The position numbers and the translations under genes were made by a program. A stretch of 64,000 nucleotides of DNA. It comes from Chelativorans alearensis (GTDB taxonomy: Bacteria; Pseudomonadota; Alphaproteobacteria; Rhizobiales; Rhizobiaceae). Position 1 is the first letter of the stretch, and the number at the start of each line of letters is the position of its first letter. This document shows, piece by piece, positions 46,126 to 56,088 of the stretch. Under the pieces are notes generated by a model, which ran no database searches, was not told the DNA's origin, and was given only the letters and a program-made list of their open reading frames with translations. Location: contig NZ_WQNI01000003.1 of the NCBI RefSeq assembly GCF_010993735.1, positions 1 to 64,000 of the forward strand, in the 5' to 3' direction.

Positions 46126-46796
46126 GCCGCGCAGCCGCTGCCCGCCCGGCGAAGGACGGCGGGAGCGAAAAGCTCTTCGCGCGGCCGTGGGTCTTCATCC
46201 GCGGCGTGCCGGCGATGAAGTTCCTGCCGCCCGAGGGGCCGCCGGAGGTCGCCTTCGCCGGCCGTTCCAACGTGGGAAAGTCCTCGCTCATAAACGCTCT
46301 CGTCGGCCGGAAGGGTCTCGCCCGCACCTCCAACACGCCCGGCCGCACGCAGGAGCTCAATTACTTCGTGCCCGAAGGCTACAGCGGAGAAGCCGGAGAC
46401 CTGCCGCCCATGGCGCTGGTCGACATGCCGGGCTATGGCTTCGCCAAGGCGCCGAAGACGCAGGTCGACGCATGGACCAGGCTCGTCTTCGAGTACCTGC
46501 GCGGTCGCGTGACGCTGAAGCGCGTCTATCTCCTGATCGACGCCCGCCACGGCGTAAAGAAGATCGACGAAGAGGTGATGGACCTGCTCGACACGGCTGC
46601 CGTCTCCTACCAGGTGGTGCTGACCAAGGCCGACAAGATCAAGCCACCCGCCGTGGCAAAGCTGGTGGAGGAGACGCGGCAGAAAATGGCAAAGCGCCCG
46701 GCCGCCTTCCCCGAGATCGTTGCCACCTCTTCGGAGAAGGGAGCGGGCATGGACGAGTTGCGGGCGGCGATCGTCCGCGCCATCGCGGATCTGTGA
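46122..46796 (+). CDS. engB: Ribosome biogenesis GTPase EngB (YsxC)
   Basis: A 224-residue GTPase with G1 [10 protein letters not shown]3 DMPGYG and G4 TKAD. It assists assembly of the large ribosomal subunit. The GTG start overlaps the upstream stop (GTGA), giving the family length. The usual Rhizobiales order yidC-engB is here broken by an accessory block. Confidence 0.94.
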   Translation: MSRAAAARPAKDGGSEKLFARPWVFIRGVPAMKFLPPEGPPEVAFAGRSNVGKSSLINALVGRKGLARTSNTPGRTQELNYFVPEGYSGEAGDLPPMALVDMPGYGFAKAPKTQVDAWTRLVFEYLRGRVTLKRVYLLIDARHGVKKIDEEVMDLLDTAAVSYQVVLTKADKIKPPAVAKLVEETRQKMAKRPAAFPEIVATSSEKGAGMDELRAAIVRAIADL

Positions 46797-46799
46797 GCC

Positions 46800-46904
46800 T
46801 TGGACCAGTTCGTCGTTTCACAGAATCGATGAACTGGTCCAACTCTTTGTTTTGTCGCAATTCCGGACGGAAAACCGGTTCCCACTTTTCCTGGAATTGC
46901 TCTA
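46800..46904. repeat. Interspersed palindromic repeat, copy R3
   Basis: A full copy: left hairpin TTGGACCAGTTCGTCG / CGATGAACTGGTCCAA, then CTTTGTTTTGTCGCAATTCC, the middle GGACGGAAAACCGG and the closing CCTGGAATTGCTCTA. It sits between the converging engB and msrB genes and touches the msrB stop. Confidence 0.85.
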
Positions 46905-47408
46905 GGCCGCCTCGTTCGGCCGGAAGGCCAGCGCCACGCCGTTGATGCAGTGACGTTTTCCCGTCGGCGGCGGGCCGTCTTCGAAGATGTGGCCGAGATG
47001 GCCTCCGCAGCGGCTGCAGTGGCATTCGGTGCGGGTCATGAAGAAGGTGTTGTCTTCCTTCGTGCCGATGGCGCCCGGCAGCGCTTCCCAGAAGCTTGGC
47101 CAGCCGGTGCCCGAATCATATTTCGCCTCGGACGAATAAAGCGGCAGGTCACAGCCCGCGCAGTGGAAGAGCCCGGCGCGCTTTTCCTCGTTCAGCGGGC
47201 TGGTGAAGGCGCGCTCCGTCGCCTCTTCGCGCAGGACGGCATATTGCTGCGGCGAAAGGATCGCCCGCCACTCCTCATCGGACCTGGCGATCTCGAACGT
47301 CTCTGCAGCGGCGCTGGCGCCCGGCCTGTCGCGCAGGATGAAAGCACCGCCGCCAAGGGCGGCGATCGCGCCGGCGCCAGCATAGAGAAAGTTGCGGCGT
47401 TTCATCAT
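46902..47408 (-). CDS. msrB: Exported peptide-methionine (R)-S-oxide reductase
   Basis: A 168-residue MsrB starting MMKRRNFLYAGAGAIAALGG, a likely export signal, so it may act in the periplasm; GGAG lies 6 bases upstream. It has zinc sites HCAGCDLP and CSRCGGHLGHIF and the C-terminal RHCINGVALAF with the catalytic Cys. It repairs oxidised methionine. Confidence 0.94.
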   Translation of the reverse strand: MMKRRNFLYAGAGAIAALGGGAFILRDRPGASAAAETFEIARSDEEWRAILSPQQYAVLREEATERAFTSPLNEEKRAGLFHCAGCDLPLYSSEAKYDSGTGWPSFWEALPGAIGTKEDNTFFMTRTECHCSRCGGHLGHIFEDGPPPTGKRHCINGVALAFRPNEAA

Positions 47409-47549
47409 CTCGATCTCCGTTTTGGCAGACAATAGGCACGCTCCCTGTCACCGGCAAATCAACGGGCCGTGAAGGAATATGGGCCTTCGGGCATTTGCCC
47501 ACCCCCGCGAATGCGATATGAGACGCACGATCGATCGAAGGGCTCTGAC

Positions 47550-48443
47550 ATGACGGACATCGCCGAGACCGCCGAAGCGCAAGCGCGCCTGCTTTCCGCT
47601 GCACTTCCCTTTATGCAGCGCTACGAGAACAAGACGGTGGTCGTGAAATACGGCGGCCACGCCATGGGCGATGCCGAGCTCGGCCAGGCTTTCGCCCGCG
47701 ACGTGGCGCTTCTGAAACAGTCCGGCGTCAACCCTATCGTCGTCCACGGCGGCGGGCCGCAGATCGCTGCCATGCTGAAGAAGATGGGCATCGAATCGAA
47801 ATTCGAGGGCGGCCTGCGCGTGACCGACCGCAAGACGGTCGAGATCGTCGAGATGGTGCTGGCCGGCTCCATCAATAAGGAGATCGTGGCGCTGATCAAC
47901 GCCGAGGGCGAATGGGCCATCGGCCTGTGCGGCAAGGACGGCAACATGGTGTTCGCCGAAAAGGCCCACAAGACCGTCACCGATCCGGACTCCAACATCG
48001 AGCGCGTGCTCGATCTCGGCTTCGTCGGCGAGCCGGTGGAGGTCGACCGCACGCTTCTCGACCTCCTCGCCCGCTCCGAGATGATCCCCGTCATCGCCCC
48101 GGTGGCGCCCGGCCGCGACGGGCACACCTACAACATCAACGCCGACACCTTCGCCGGCGCCATCGCCGGCGCGGTGAAGGCCAGCCGCCTGCTCTTCCTG
48201 ACGGACGTTCCGGGCGTGCTCGACAAGGACATGAAGCTCATCGACGAACTGACGGTGGCCGAGGCCCGCGCCCTCATCAAGGACGGCACGATCTCCGGCG
48301 GCATGATCCCCAAGGTCGAGACCTGTATCCAGGCGATCGAGCGCGGCGTGGAAGGCGTCGTCATCCTCAACGGCAAGACCGCGCACGCCGTGCTCCTGGA
48401 GCTCTTCACCGAACATGGCGCGGGAACGCTGATCGTTCCTTGA
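47550..48443 (+). CDS. argB: Acetylglutamate kinase
   Basis: A 297-residue kinase of arginine synthesis, with [12 protein letters not shown] and [16 protein letters not shown], and an N-terminal helix typical of arginine-sensitive hexameric forms. Starts at [11 protein letters not shown] with AAGGG upstream. Confidence 0.95.
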   Translation: MTDIAETAEAQARLLSAALPFMQRYENKTVVVKYGGHAMGDAELGQAFARDVALLKQSGVNPIVVHGGGPQIAAMLKKMGIESKFEGGLRVTDRKTVEIVEMVLAGSINKEIVALINAEGEWAIGLCGKDGNMVFAEKAHKTVTDPDSNIERVLDLGFVGEPVEVDRTLLDLLARSEMIPVIAPVAPGRDGHTYNINADTFAGAIAGAVKASRLLFLTDVPGVLDKDMKLIDELTVAEARALIKDGTISGGMIPKVETCIQAIERGVEGVVILNGKTAHAVLLELFTEHGAGTLIVP

Positions 48444-48498
48444 CGCCGATCGGCCGAACCGGCGATCATCCGCGCGCATCGTGCCGGAGGAGGACGAA

Positions 48499-48879
48499 AT
48501 GAGCCAGGTGAGAGTGCGCTATATCGTGCAGGACGTGGAAGAGGCGATCGCGTTCTACACGAGGGTCCTCGACTTTACGGTGGATTTCCATCCGGCGCCG
48601 GGCTTTGCGGCTCTCTCTCGTGGGCCTTTGCGGCTGCTTATCAACCAGCCGGGCGCCGGCGGTGCGGGGACGCAGACGGGCGAAATCGCACCGGCGCCCG
48701 GCGGGTGGAACCGTTTTCAGATGGAGGTCGACGACCTGGCCGCCACCGTGGAGCGGTTGAAGGCCGAGGGCTGCGTCTTCCGCAGCGGCATCGTCAAGGG
48801 TAATGGCGGCGACCAGATCCTGCTCGAGGACCCTTCCGGAAATCCGGTGGAGTTGTTTCAGCCGGCGCAGCGGAGCTGA
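48499..48879 (+). CDS. VOC (glyoxalase/bleomycin resistance) family protein
   Basis: A 126-residue VOC protein with two beta-alpha-beta units: VRYIVQDVEEAIAFYTRVLD and FQMEVDDLAATVERLKAEG, then LLEDPSGNPVELFQP with the metal-binding Glu. The ATG at 48499 follows GGAGGAGGACGAA. Substrate unknown. Confidence 0.9.
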   Translation: MSQVRVRYIVQDVEEAIAFYTRVLDFTVDFHPAPGFAALSRGPLRLLINQPGAGGAGTQTGEIAPAPGGWNRFQMEVDDLAATVERLKAEGCVFRSGIVKGNGGDQILLEDPSGNPVELFQPAQRS

Positions 48880-48927
48880 TTTTCAGGGCGGCATCACCTC
48901 CATACACTTGCGCTTCTAGTGTTGCGA

Positions 48928-48956
48928 TCCTGACAGATGGTACCCATCTGTCAGGA
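48928..48956. repeat. ACAGATGG palindrome P1
   Basis: A perfect dyad of TCCTGACAGATGG, 3 bases, and its complement. It lies between the VOC gene and the converging DMT transporter gene. No T-run follows. Confidence 0.85.
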
Positions 48957-48995
48957 CAAATCACCCCACCAGATCAATAGCTTGTGGGCTGACTT

Positions 48996-49026
48996 ACCCA
49001 AACAGATGGGTACCATCTGTTTGGGT
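48996..49026. repeat. ACAGATGG palindrome P2
   Basis: A perfect dyad with 14-base arms (ACCCAAACAGATGG), 7 bases beyond the DMT transporter stop. It shares the core ACAGATGG-N3-CCATCTGT with P1. Confidence 0.85.
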
Positions 49027-49033
49027 CAGACCA

Positions 49034-49939
49034 CTAGCCGATCAGCATCAGCACCACGATGCCGGCGACGATCAGCGCGCAGCCCGCCACCTCCGTGCGG
49101 TTGATCTTCTCGCGGAAGAAATAGACCGTGGAGGCGAAGGTGAAGATCATCTCGATCTGCGCCAGCGCCTTCACGACCGCCGCCTGCTGCAGCGTCATCG
49201 CCGCGAACCAGCCGAAGGAAGCGGAAGCGCCGACCAGGCCGACGAAGAGCGAGGCCTTCCACGCCCGAGCGATGCGTCCGATCTCGCCACGGTCCTTCCA
49301 AAGCATCCACGCCAGCATGATTGCGGTCTGGAAGAGGATGGTGAAGAGCAGGGTGGTCGCCGCCTGCATCATGAAGTTGGGCCCACCGAGCGACAGGGAC
49401 GCCGCGCGGTAGGCCACCCCCGACACGCCGAACAGCGTGCCCGAGGCAAGGCCGATCAGCGCGCTGCGGCTGACGAGCGAGGCGAACAGGTTACGCCAGC
49501 TCATCGGTACGTGGGCGACGGAGATCAGCATCACGCCGACCACCGTGATAGCGATGGCGATCAGCGCGCCGGCGCCGACGATCTCGCCGAGGAAAATGAG
49601 GCCGAAGACGGCCGCCTGCGCCGGCTCGGTGCGCGAATAGGCGGTGCCGACGGCGAAGTTGCGATAGGAGAACAGGTGGATGAGCAGGAAGGTGGCGCCG
49701 ATCTGCGCCAGTCCGCCAACCAGCACCCAGCCGATGAACACGTCGTTCGGCTCGGGGACGGCGAAGCCGGCGCCATAGCGCAGCGCCAGCACGAAGAGGA
49801 TGGCGAACGGCAGGCCGAAACCGAAGCGCACGAAGGTGGCGCCGGTCGTCCCCATCACGCTCTTCAGGTGCTTCTGCGCCGCCGAGCGCAGGTTCTGAAG
49901 GAAGGCGGCGGCGATGGTGATGGGGATCCACAGTTCCAT
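49034..49939 (-). CDS. DMT/EamA-type transporter
   Basis: A 301-residue transporter with ten helices. The N-terminal region LQNLRSAAQKHLKSVMGTTG and the end FFREKINRTEVAGCALIVAG are typical of an EamA subset. Substrate unknown. It is flanked by the ACAGATGG palindromes P2 (after the stop) and P3 (66 bases before the start). Confidence 0.88.
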   Translation of the reverse strand: MELWIPITIAAAFLQNLRSAAQKHLKSVMGTTGATFVRFGFGLPFAILFVLALRYGAGFAVPEPNDVFIGWVLVGGLAQIGATFLLIHLFSYRNFAVGTAYSRTEPAQAAVFGLIFLGEIVGAGALIAIAITVVGVMLISVAHVPMSWRNLFASLVSRSALIGLASGTLFGVSGVAYRAASLSLGGPNFMMQAATTLLFTILFQTAIMLAWMLWKDRGEIGRIARAWKASLFVGLVGASASFGWFAAMTLQQAAVVKALAQIEMIFTFASTVYFFREKINRTEVAGCALIVAGIVVLMLIG

Positions 49940-50004
49940 GGAGGGTCCGAAGAAGGAGGGCGGGAGGCGAAGACTGCAAGCTATTGGTCTGGCGGGGCGA
50001 TTTG

Positions 50005-50033
50005 TCCTGACAGATGGGTGCCATCCGTCAGGA
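50005..50033. repeat. ACAGATGG palindrome P3
   Basis: TCCTGACAGATGG, 3 bases, then CCATCCGTCAGGA, with one mismatch. It lies between the divergent DMT transporter and HAD phosphatase genes, so it could be an operator. Confidence 0.8.
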
Positions 50034-50143
50034 TTGCACCACTAGCCGCCGCCAGGCTCCGGTGCAAGAAATTGCGCTTCTCTCCTTCCTTTCCTGTGTT
50101 GCGAAAGTTTGAAAGAGTGCCGGAAAATCTGCGATAAGCGGTC

Positions 50144-50845
50144 ATGACAAACCAACCCGACCCCACCCGATTCGCCCACGTCACCGACTGGGTCTTCGAT
50201 CTCGACAACACACTTTATCCGCACCACAGCAACCTCTTTTCGCAGATCGACGTGAAGATGACGGCCTATGTGTCGGAGCTTCTGCACCTGCCGCGGGAGG
50301 AAGCCCGCAAGGTGCAGAAGGAGCTCTACCGGGAATACGGCACAACGCTGAAGGGCCTGATGGAGCGCTACCATGTCGAACCGGACGACTTTCTGCAGAA
50401 GGTGCACGACATCGATTACAACTGGCTCCAGCCCGACCCGGCGCTCGGCCACGCCATTCGCGCGCTGCCGGGCCGCAAATTCATCTTCACCAACGGCAAT
50501 CGCAGCCACGCCGAGCGCGCCGCCCGCCAGCTCGGCATCCTCGACCATTTCGAAGACATCTTCGACATCGTCGCCGCCGGCATGACGCCCAAGCCGGCGG
50601 CCGAAAGTTACGATCTCTTCGTCGCCCTGCACACCATCGCCGGGGCCAACGCCGTCATGTTCGAGGACCTGGCGCGCAACCTGCGGGTGCCCAAGCGCCT
50701 GGGCATGACGACGGTGCTCATCGTGCCGAAGAATTTCGAGCCGGACTTTTCGGAGATATGGGAGCAGGATCCGGGCGAGGAGGACGACGTCGACTATGTG
50801 ACCGACGATCTGACTGCTTTCCTTACAACGGTCGTGGCACGGTGA
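50144..50845 (+). CDS. HAD-family pyrimidine 5'-nucleotidase
   Basis: A 233-residue HAD hydrolase with the nucleophile motif FDLDNTLYP, motif II FTNGN and MFEDLARNL for metal binding. It matches pyrimidine 5'-nucleotidases (SDT1-like). Its last 23 bases overlap the small gene on the other strand. Confidence 0.92.
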   Translation: MTNQPDPTRFAHVTDWVFDLDNTLYPHHSNLFSQIDVKMTAYVSELLHLPREEARKVQKELYREYGTTLKGLMERYHVEPDDFLQKVHDIDYNWLQPDPALGHAIRALPGRKFIFTNGNRSHAERAARQLGILDHFEDIFDIVAAGMTPKPAAESYDLFVALHTIAGANAVMFEDLARNLRVPKRLGMTTVLIVPKNFEPDFSEIWEQDPGEEDDVDYVTDDLTAFLTTVVAR

Positions 50846-51017
50846 TGCGCCGCCGCCGCTTTCCCGGGGGATAGGCCGCTCGCTCCAGCGCCTCCCGCCT
50901 CTCGCGCTCCTTTTGTTCCGCCTGCCGCTTCGCGTCCTCCGCCGATTTGGTGGCGTGGCCGAGATCCTTTGCCTGCTGGCTCTCCATCATGTCGTCGTCG
51001 GGAACGCTTCTGGCCAT
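50823..51017 (-). CDS. Small charged hypothetical protein
   Basis: A 64-residue protein starting MARSVPDDDMMESQQAKDLG, strongly charged and helical in the middle (EDAKRQAEQKERERREALER) with a basic tail. AAGGAGA lies 6 bases upstream. I do not recognise it. It overlaps the 3' end of the HAD gene tail-to-tail. Confidence 0.7.
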   Translation of the reverse strand: MARSVPDDDMMESQQAKDLGHATKSAEDAKRQAEQKERERREALERAAYPPGKRRRRITVPRPL

Positions 51018-51092
51018 GCCGGTCTCCTTCCCTCGCATGAAAAACGCTTGAGCCGGGTGTTGCGTTCCGCGCAGGACCGCCCCGTCTTCTCG

Positions 51093-51932
51093 CTACAGCT
51101 CGTAGAACGATGCGATATGTGACCAGGCATCCTCGGCCGTGTCGGTGAAGGTGATGAGCTCCTCGTCTCCGGGCGAGATCGTGCCCTGCTCGGCCAGGAA
51201 GGAAAGGTCGATGGCGCGCTCCCAGAAGGCCGTGCCGAACAGGATCACCGGCATGCGCTCCATGCGGCCGGTCTGGATGAGGGTGAGCGCCTCGAACAGT
51301 TCGTCCATCGTGCCGAACCCGCCGGGAAAGACGGCAACCGCCTTCGCCCGCATCATGAAATGCATCTTGCGGATGGCGAAGTAGTGGAAGTTGAAGCACA
51401 ATTCCGGCGTCACATAGAGGTTCGGCGCCTGCTCGTGCGGCAAGACGATGTTGAGGCCGATCGTCGGCGCGCCGCAATCGGCAGCCCCGCGGTTGCCCGC
51501 CTCCATCACGCCCGGCCCGCCGCCCGTCACGACCACATACTCGCGATAGTAGGACTTCGCCGAATGCTCCGAGCACAGCCGGGCGAACTTGCGCGCCTCA
51601 TCATAGTAGCGGCTGTTTGCCTCGAGGTTCTTCTTCTGCACCTTGTTCTTGGCCGCCCAGGCCTCGCCGCCCGGTTCGGGAATGCGCGCCCCGCCGAACA
51701 GGATGACGGTGGAGCGGATGCCGCGCTCGGCCAGCGCCATCTCCGGCTTCAGCAACTCGAGCTGCAGGCGCACCGGCCTGAGCGCGCGGCGGGTCATGAA
51801 GTCTTCGTCGTCCCAGGCGAGCCGGTAGGTATCGGACCGCGTCTGCGGCGTGTCCGGCACGCTGCGGGCGCGCTTCAGGTCTTCATCGGAATGCGGCAGC
51901 GGCGTCCAGCCGCCGGTTTCGTTCGACTTCAT
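51093..51932 (-). CDS. LOG-family (TIGR00730) protein
   Basis: A 279-residue Rossmann-fold protein with GGGPGVMEAGNRGA and PGGFGTMDELFE, the LOG signature. Family members are phosphoribohydrolases (cytokinin-activating in plants and some bacteria) or AMP nucleosidase-like; the bacterial role is often unclear. The start at 51932 (MKSNETGG) is chosen; the frame upstream has no protein character. Confidence 0.9.
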   Translation of the reverse strand: MKSNETGGWTPLPHSDEDLKRARSVPDTPQTRSDTYRLAWDDEDFMTRRALRPVRLQLELLKPEMALAERGIRSTVILFGGARIPEPGGEAWAAKNKVQKKNLEANSRYYDEARKFARLCSEHSAKSYYREYVVVTGGGPGVMEAGNRGAADCGAPTIGLNIVLPHEQAPNLYVTPELCFNFHYFAIRKMHFMMRAKAVAVFPGGFGTMDELFEALTLIQTGRMERMPVILFGTAFWERAIDLSFLAEQGTISPGDEELITFTDTAEDAWSHIASFYEL

Positions 51933-52086
51933 GCGATCCCAGTCCCGTCTTTCCGCGCGGCGGCGCCGCGCACACCGCGATTGACCCCCTCCGGCGCTTC
52001 GCATAGGTTCCGCGCCGGCTGTCACTTCGTCCTTTGTTAAACCTAAGGACGCGCCCTTAACAGCCCGTGTAGCGGAGCATTTGTCG

Positions 52087-52940
<854 letters not shown>

Positions 52941-52941
<1 letters not shown>

Positions 52942-53330
52942 TGGCAAACAGGGCGGCGGGCGTGAGCGGTGACCAGCTCAAGTGGCTTTTCTTCAGCCTT
53001 TCCGGCCGCGTCAGCCGCATGGCCTATTTCCTGGCCGGCCTGCTTTTGGCCGTCTTCCAGGCCTTCGCGCTCTACCGCTTCACCCTGGCGCCGGAGGAAA
53101 GCGGCTCCAGCCAGGTATGGGCGGTGCTGTTCTGGGCGATCTTCTTCCTCTCCGTCTGGTCTTACGTGGCGCTGGGGGTGAAGCGGCTGCACGATTTCGG
53201 CAAGCCCGGCATCTTCGCCGTCACGCTGTTCATTCCGATGGTGTCGATCCTCGCCTTTGTCGTGTTCTGTCTCTATCCGGGCGACGAGGGCGCGAATGAA
53301 TACGGCGAGCGCACCAACGCGCCGCAGTGA
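52941..53330 (+). CDS. DUF805 membrane protein
   Basis: A 129-residue protein with four hydrophobic helices and the DUF805 pattern FSLSGRVSRMAYFLAGLLL ... VKRLHDFGKPG. It overlaps the dapD stop by one base, so it is probably co-translated. Function unknown. Confidence 0.9.
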
Positions 53331-53453
53331 CGCGACAGAAATCTGGTAGGACCAGAAATCGCTTTTCCTACGCTGCCTCCGGGACTATCATCGGCTGAAT
53401 TATTTTGGCCGGTGAAAAAAATTGGCCGTGGAAGAGTGAAGGAGGAGGAGCAA

Positions 53454-54080
53454 ATGTCCGGAAAGAAGATCCTCATGCTGGTCGGCGAATTCAGCGAGGA
53501 ATACGAGATCTTCGTCTTTGAGCAGGCCATGCACGCGGTGGGCCACACGGTCCATGTCGTCTGCCCCGACAAGAAGGCCGGGGACATGATCAAGACCTCG
53601 CTGCATGATTTCGAGGGACACCAGACCTATACGGAAAAGCTCGGCCACGATTATTACGTCAACAAGACCTTTTCGGAAGTCCGGCCCGAGGAATACGACG
53701 CCGTCTACGTGGCGGGCGGCCGCGGCCCCGAATATATCCGCATCGACAGCCGCGTGCAGGCGATCGTGCGCCATTTCCACGAGGCCGGGAAGCCGATCTT
53801 CACCATCTGCCACGGTGCGCAGGTGCTGATCGCCGTCGATGGCGTGGTGCGCGGCAAGGAAGTCGCGGCGCTGCAATATTGCGAGCCGGAGGTGACGCTC
53901 GCCGGCGGCACCTATATCGACGTCCCGCCGGACGGCGCCCATGTCGACGGCAATCTCGTGTCGGCGAAAGGCTGGCCGGGCCTCGCCGCCTTCATGCGCG
54001 AATGTCTCAAGGTCCTGGGCACCGAGATCCGCCACGGCGAAACGGTCATGGCCGACCGTGCCGAGCGGAGCGCTGCGTGA
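53454..54080 (+). CDS. DJ-1/PfpI family protein
   Basis: A 208-residue class I glutamine-amidotransferase-like protein starting MSGKKILMLVGEFSEEYEIF, with GAAGGAGGAGG upstream. The nucleophile elbow is FTICHGAQVLI. Members act as proteases, glyoxalases or chaperones; the role here is open. Confidence 0.92.
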   Translation: MSGKKILMLVGEFSEEYEIFVFEQAMHAVGHTVHVVCPDKKAGDMIKTSLHDFEGHQTYTEKLGHDYYVNKTFSEVRPEEYDAVYVAGGRGPEYIRIDSRVQAIVRHFHEAGKPIFTICHGAQVLIAVDGVVRGKEVAALQYCEPEVTLAGGTYIDVPPDGAHVDGNLVSAKGWPGLAAFMRECLKVLGTEIRHGETVMADRAERSAA

Positions 54081-54151
54081 GCGGTTTTGCCGCGGAATGG
54101 GCGCCGGGCCACACGGTGCCCAGCCCGCGCGGCGAAAGAACCCGTCGCGTG

Positions 54152-54258
54152 TAGAACAAATCATCGTTTTTCATGGAATCGATGATTTGGTCTAACTCTT
54201 TGTTTTGTCGCAATTCCAGACGGAAATCCGGTTTCCACTTTTCCTGGAATTGCTCTAG
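54152..54258. repeat. Interspersed palindromic repeat, copy R4
   Basis: A full copy: left hairpin TAGAACAAATCATCG / CGATGATTTGGTCTA, the shared GTCGCAATTCC, then CCTGGAATTGCTCTAG. The hairpin arms differ in sequence from R1 and R3 but still pair. It lies 56 bases upstream of the dapE start. Confidence 0.85.
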
Positions 54259-54313
54259 CCGCCCGTCACCAACCGGCGTGACAGCCGGCGGGGTTTCGAT
54301 TATTGCCAGCAGT

Positions 54314-55501
54314 ATGAAACTGCCCATCGACCCCGCCGCCAACCTCGCCGCCCTGATCCGCTGCCCATCCGTGACACCGGCCGAGGGTGGCGCGCTTGCC
54401 GCGCTCGAAGCCATGCTGGCGCCGCTCGGCGCGGTTTCCGAGCGCCTGGTTTTCACCGAGGATGGCACGCCCGACGTGAAGAACCTCTACGCGCGGATCG
54501 GCGACAGCGGGCCGCACTTGATGTTCGCCGGCCACACGGACGTCGTGCCGCCGGGCGACGAGGCGGCCTGGACCCATCCGCCCTTCGCGGCCGAGATCGC
54601 CGGCGGCCAGATGTTCGGTCGCGGCGCGGTGGACATGAAGGGCGGCATAGCCTGCTTCACCGCCGCCGTTGCCCGCTATGTCGAAAAGCATGGGGCCCCG
54701 AAAGGCTCCGTCTCCTTCCTCATTACCGGCGACGAGGAAGGCCCGGCCATCAACGGCACTGTCAAGCTGCTCGAATGGGCGGCGGCGAGAGGCGAGAGGT
54801 GGGACGCTGCGCTCGTCGGCGAGCCGACCAATCGTGAGAAGCTGGGCGATACCATCAAGATCGGCCGGCGCGGCTCCCTTTCGGGCACCGTTACCGTCAC
54901 CGGCCGGCAAGGCCATGTCGCCTATCCGCACCTGGCGGACAATCCGGTGCGTGGGCTCTTGATGCTTGCCGAGGCGCTACTTTCACCACCCTTCGACGAG
55001 GGCACGGCCGACTTCCAGCCCACCAATCTGGAGATCACCTCCGTCGATGTCGGTAACCCTGCCGTCAACGTCATCCCCGCCCGCGCGAGCGCTGCCTTCA
55101 ACCTGCGCTTCAACGACACGTGGCAGGTGGAAACGCTGCAGGCCGAGATTCACAACCGGCTCGACCGCGCGAGCAAGGAAAGCCGCCTGCGCCCCGGCCG
55201 CACCGACCCCGTGGATTTCGAGATCGAATGGCGCGATCGGCCAAGCCATGTCTTCCTTACCCGCGACGAGAAGCTGATCGACACGCTGTCGGCCTCGGTG
55301 GAGGCCGTGGCTGGCGCAAAGCCCGCGCTTTCCACCTCTGGCGGCACGTCGGACGCCCGCTTCATCAAGGACTATTGCCCGGTTGTGGAGTTCGGCCTCC
55401 TCGGGCAGACCATGCACATGGTCGACGAGCGGGTGGCGCTCGCCGACCTGGAGGCGCTGACCCGGATCTATCTCCGTTTCCTCGAGGACTGGTTCGCCTG
55501 A
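54314..55501 (+). CDS. dapE: Succinyl-diaminopimelate desuccinylase
   Basis: A 395-residue M20 zinc peptidase-fold enzyme of lysine synthesis, with [31 protein letters not shown] and [12 protein letters not shown]. The start at 54314 ([10 protein letters not shown]) is chosen; the open frame upstream runs through the R4 repeat. Confidence 0.96.
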   Translation: MKLPIDPAANLAALIRCPSVTPAEGGALAALEAMLAPLGAVSERLVFTEDGTPDVKNLYARIGDSGPHLMFAGHTDVVPPGDEAAWTHPPFAAEIAGGQMFGRGAVDMKGGIACFTAAVARYVEKHGAPKGSVSFLITGDEEGPAINGTVKLLEWAAARGERWDAALVGEPTNREKLGDTIKIGRRGSLSGTVTVTGRQGHVAYPHLADNPVRGLLMLAEALLSPPFDEGTADFQPTNLEITSVDVGNPAVNVIPARASAAFNLRFNDTWQVETLQAEIHNRLDRASKESRLRPGRTDPVDFEIEWRDRPSHVFLTRDEKLIDTLSASVEAVAGAKPALSTSGGTSDARFIKDYCPVVEFGLLGQTMHMVDERVALADLEALTRIYLRFLEDWFA

Positions 55502-56088
55502 TGCCGTCGGGGCAGGAGATACAGCAGTACCTGACCGGTATCCTGCGCATCATGATGGGCAGGCCGGACGGGCTCAAGCTGCTCGATTTTTCCGCCGACG
55601 GCTTCTGGAATTCGTTCTTCGCCATTGTCATCGCCCTGCCGGCGCTGGTCGTAGGTTGGGTAGGCATCGCCAACGACATGGCGGGGATGATGACCTTCGG
55701 CACGCGTTTCTCGCTGCTGGTGCGGTTGTTCTTTGCCGAAATCGGCGCCTGGATCCTGCCTCTCGTGATACTCGCCGTGGCCGCCCGGCCGGCCGGCATC
55801 GCCGACCGTTTCGTGCACTACGTCGTCGTCATCAACTGGGCTTCGGCGCTGTTCGCCTGGCTGATGCTGCCGCCGGCGCTCCTGCGCCTGTTCCTGCCCG
55901 GCACGGAAGACCTGACGGTTCTCGTCTCGCTGGTGTTGTTCCTCGTCACGCTCGTCCTGAACTGGCGGCTTACCGTGGCCGCCATCGCCAAGGGGCCGGC
56001 GATCGGCTCGGCGGTCTTCTTCGCCATGCTGGTCACGTCCATCGCTTCGCTGGTCGCTCTGCAGTCCCTGCTCGGCCTCAGCTTTTAG
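55501..56088 (+). CDS. Small integral membrane protein
   Basis: A 195-residue protein with five hydrophobic helices (FFAIVIALPALVVGWVGIAN and others), coupled to dapE by a TGATG overlap. I do not recognise a function. Its last 11 bases overlap the converging MFS gene. Confidence 0.82.
   Translation: MPSGQEIQQYLTGILRIMMGRPDGLKLLDFSADGFWNSFFAIVIALPALVVGWVGIANDMAGMMTFGTRFSLLVRLFFAEIGAWILPLVILAVAARPAGIADRFVHYVVVINWASALFAWLMLPPALLRLFLPGTEDLTVLVSLVLFLVTLVLNWRLTVAAIAKGPAIGSAVFFAMLVTSIASLVALQSLLGLSF

Noticed and set aside
54173..54313. Longer N-terminus for dapE
   Set aside because: The extra residues are the translated R4 repeat; the family start is at 54314.
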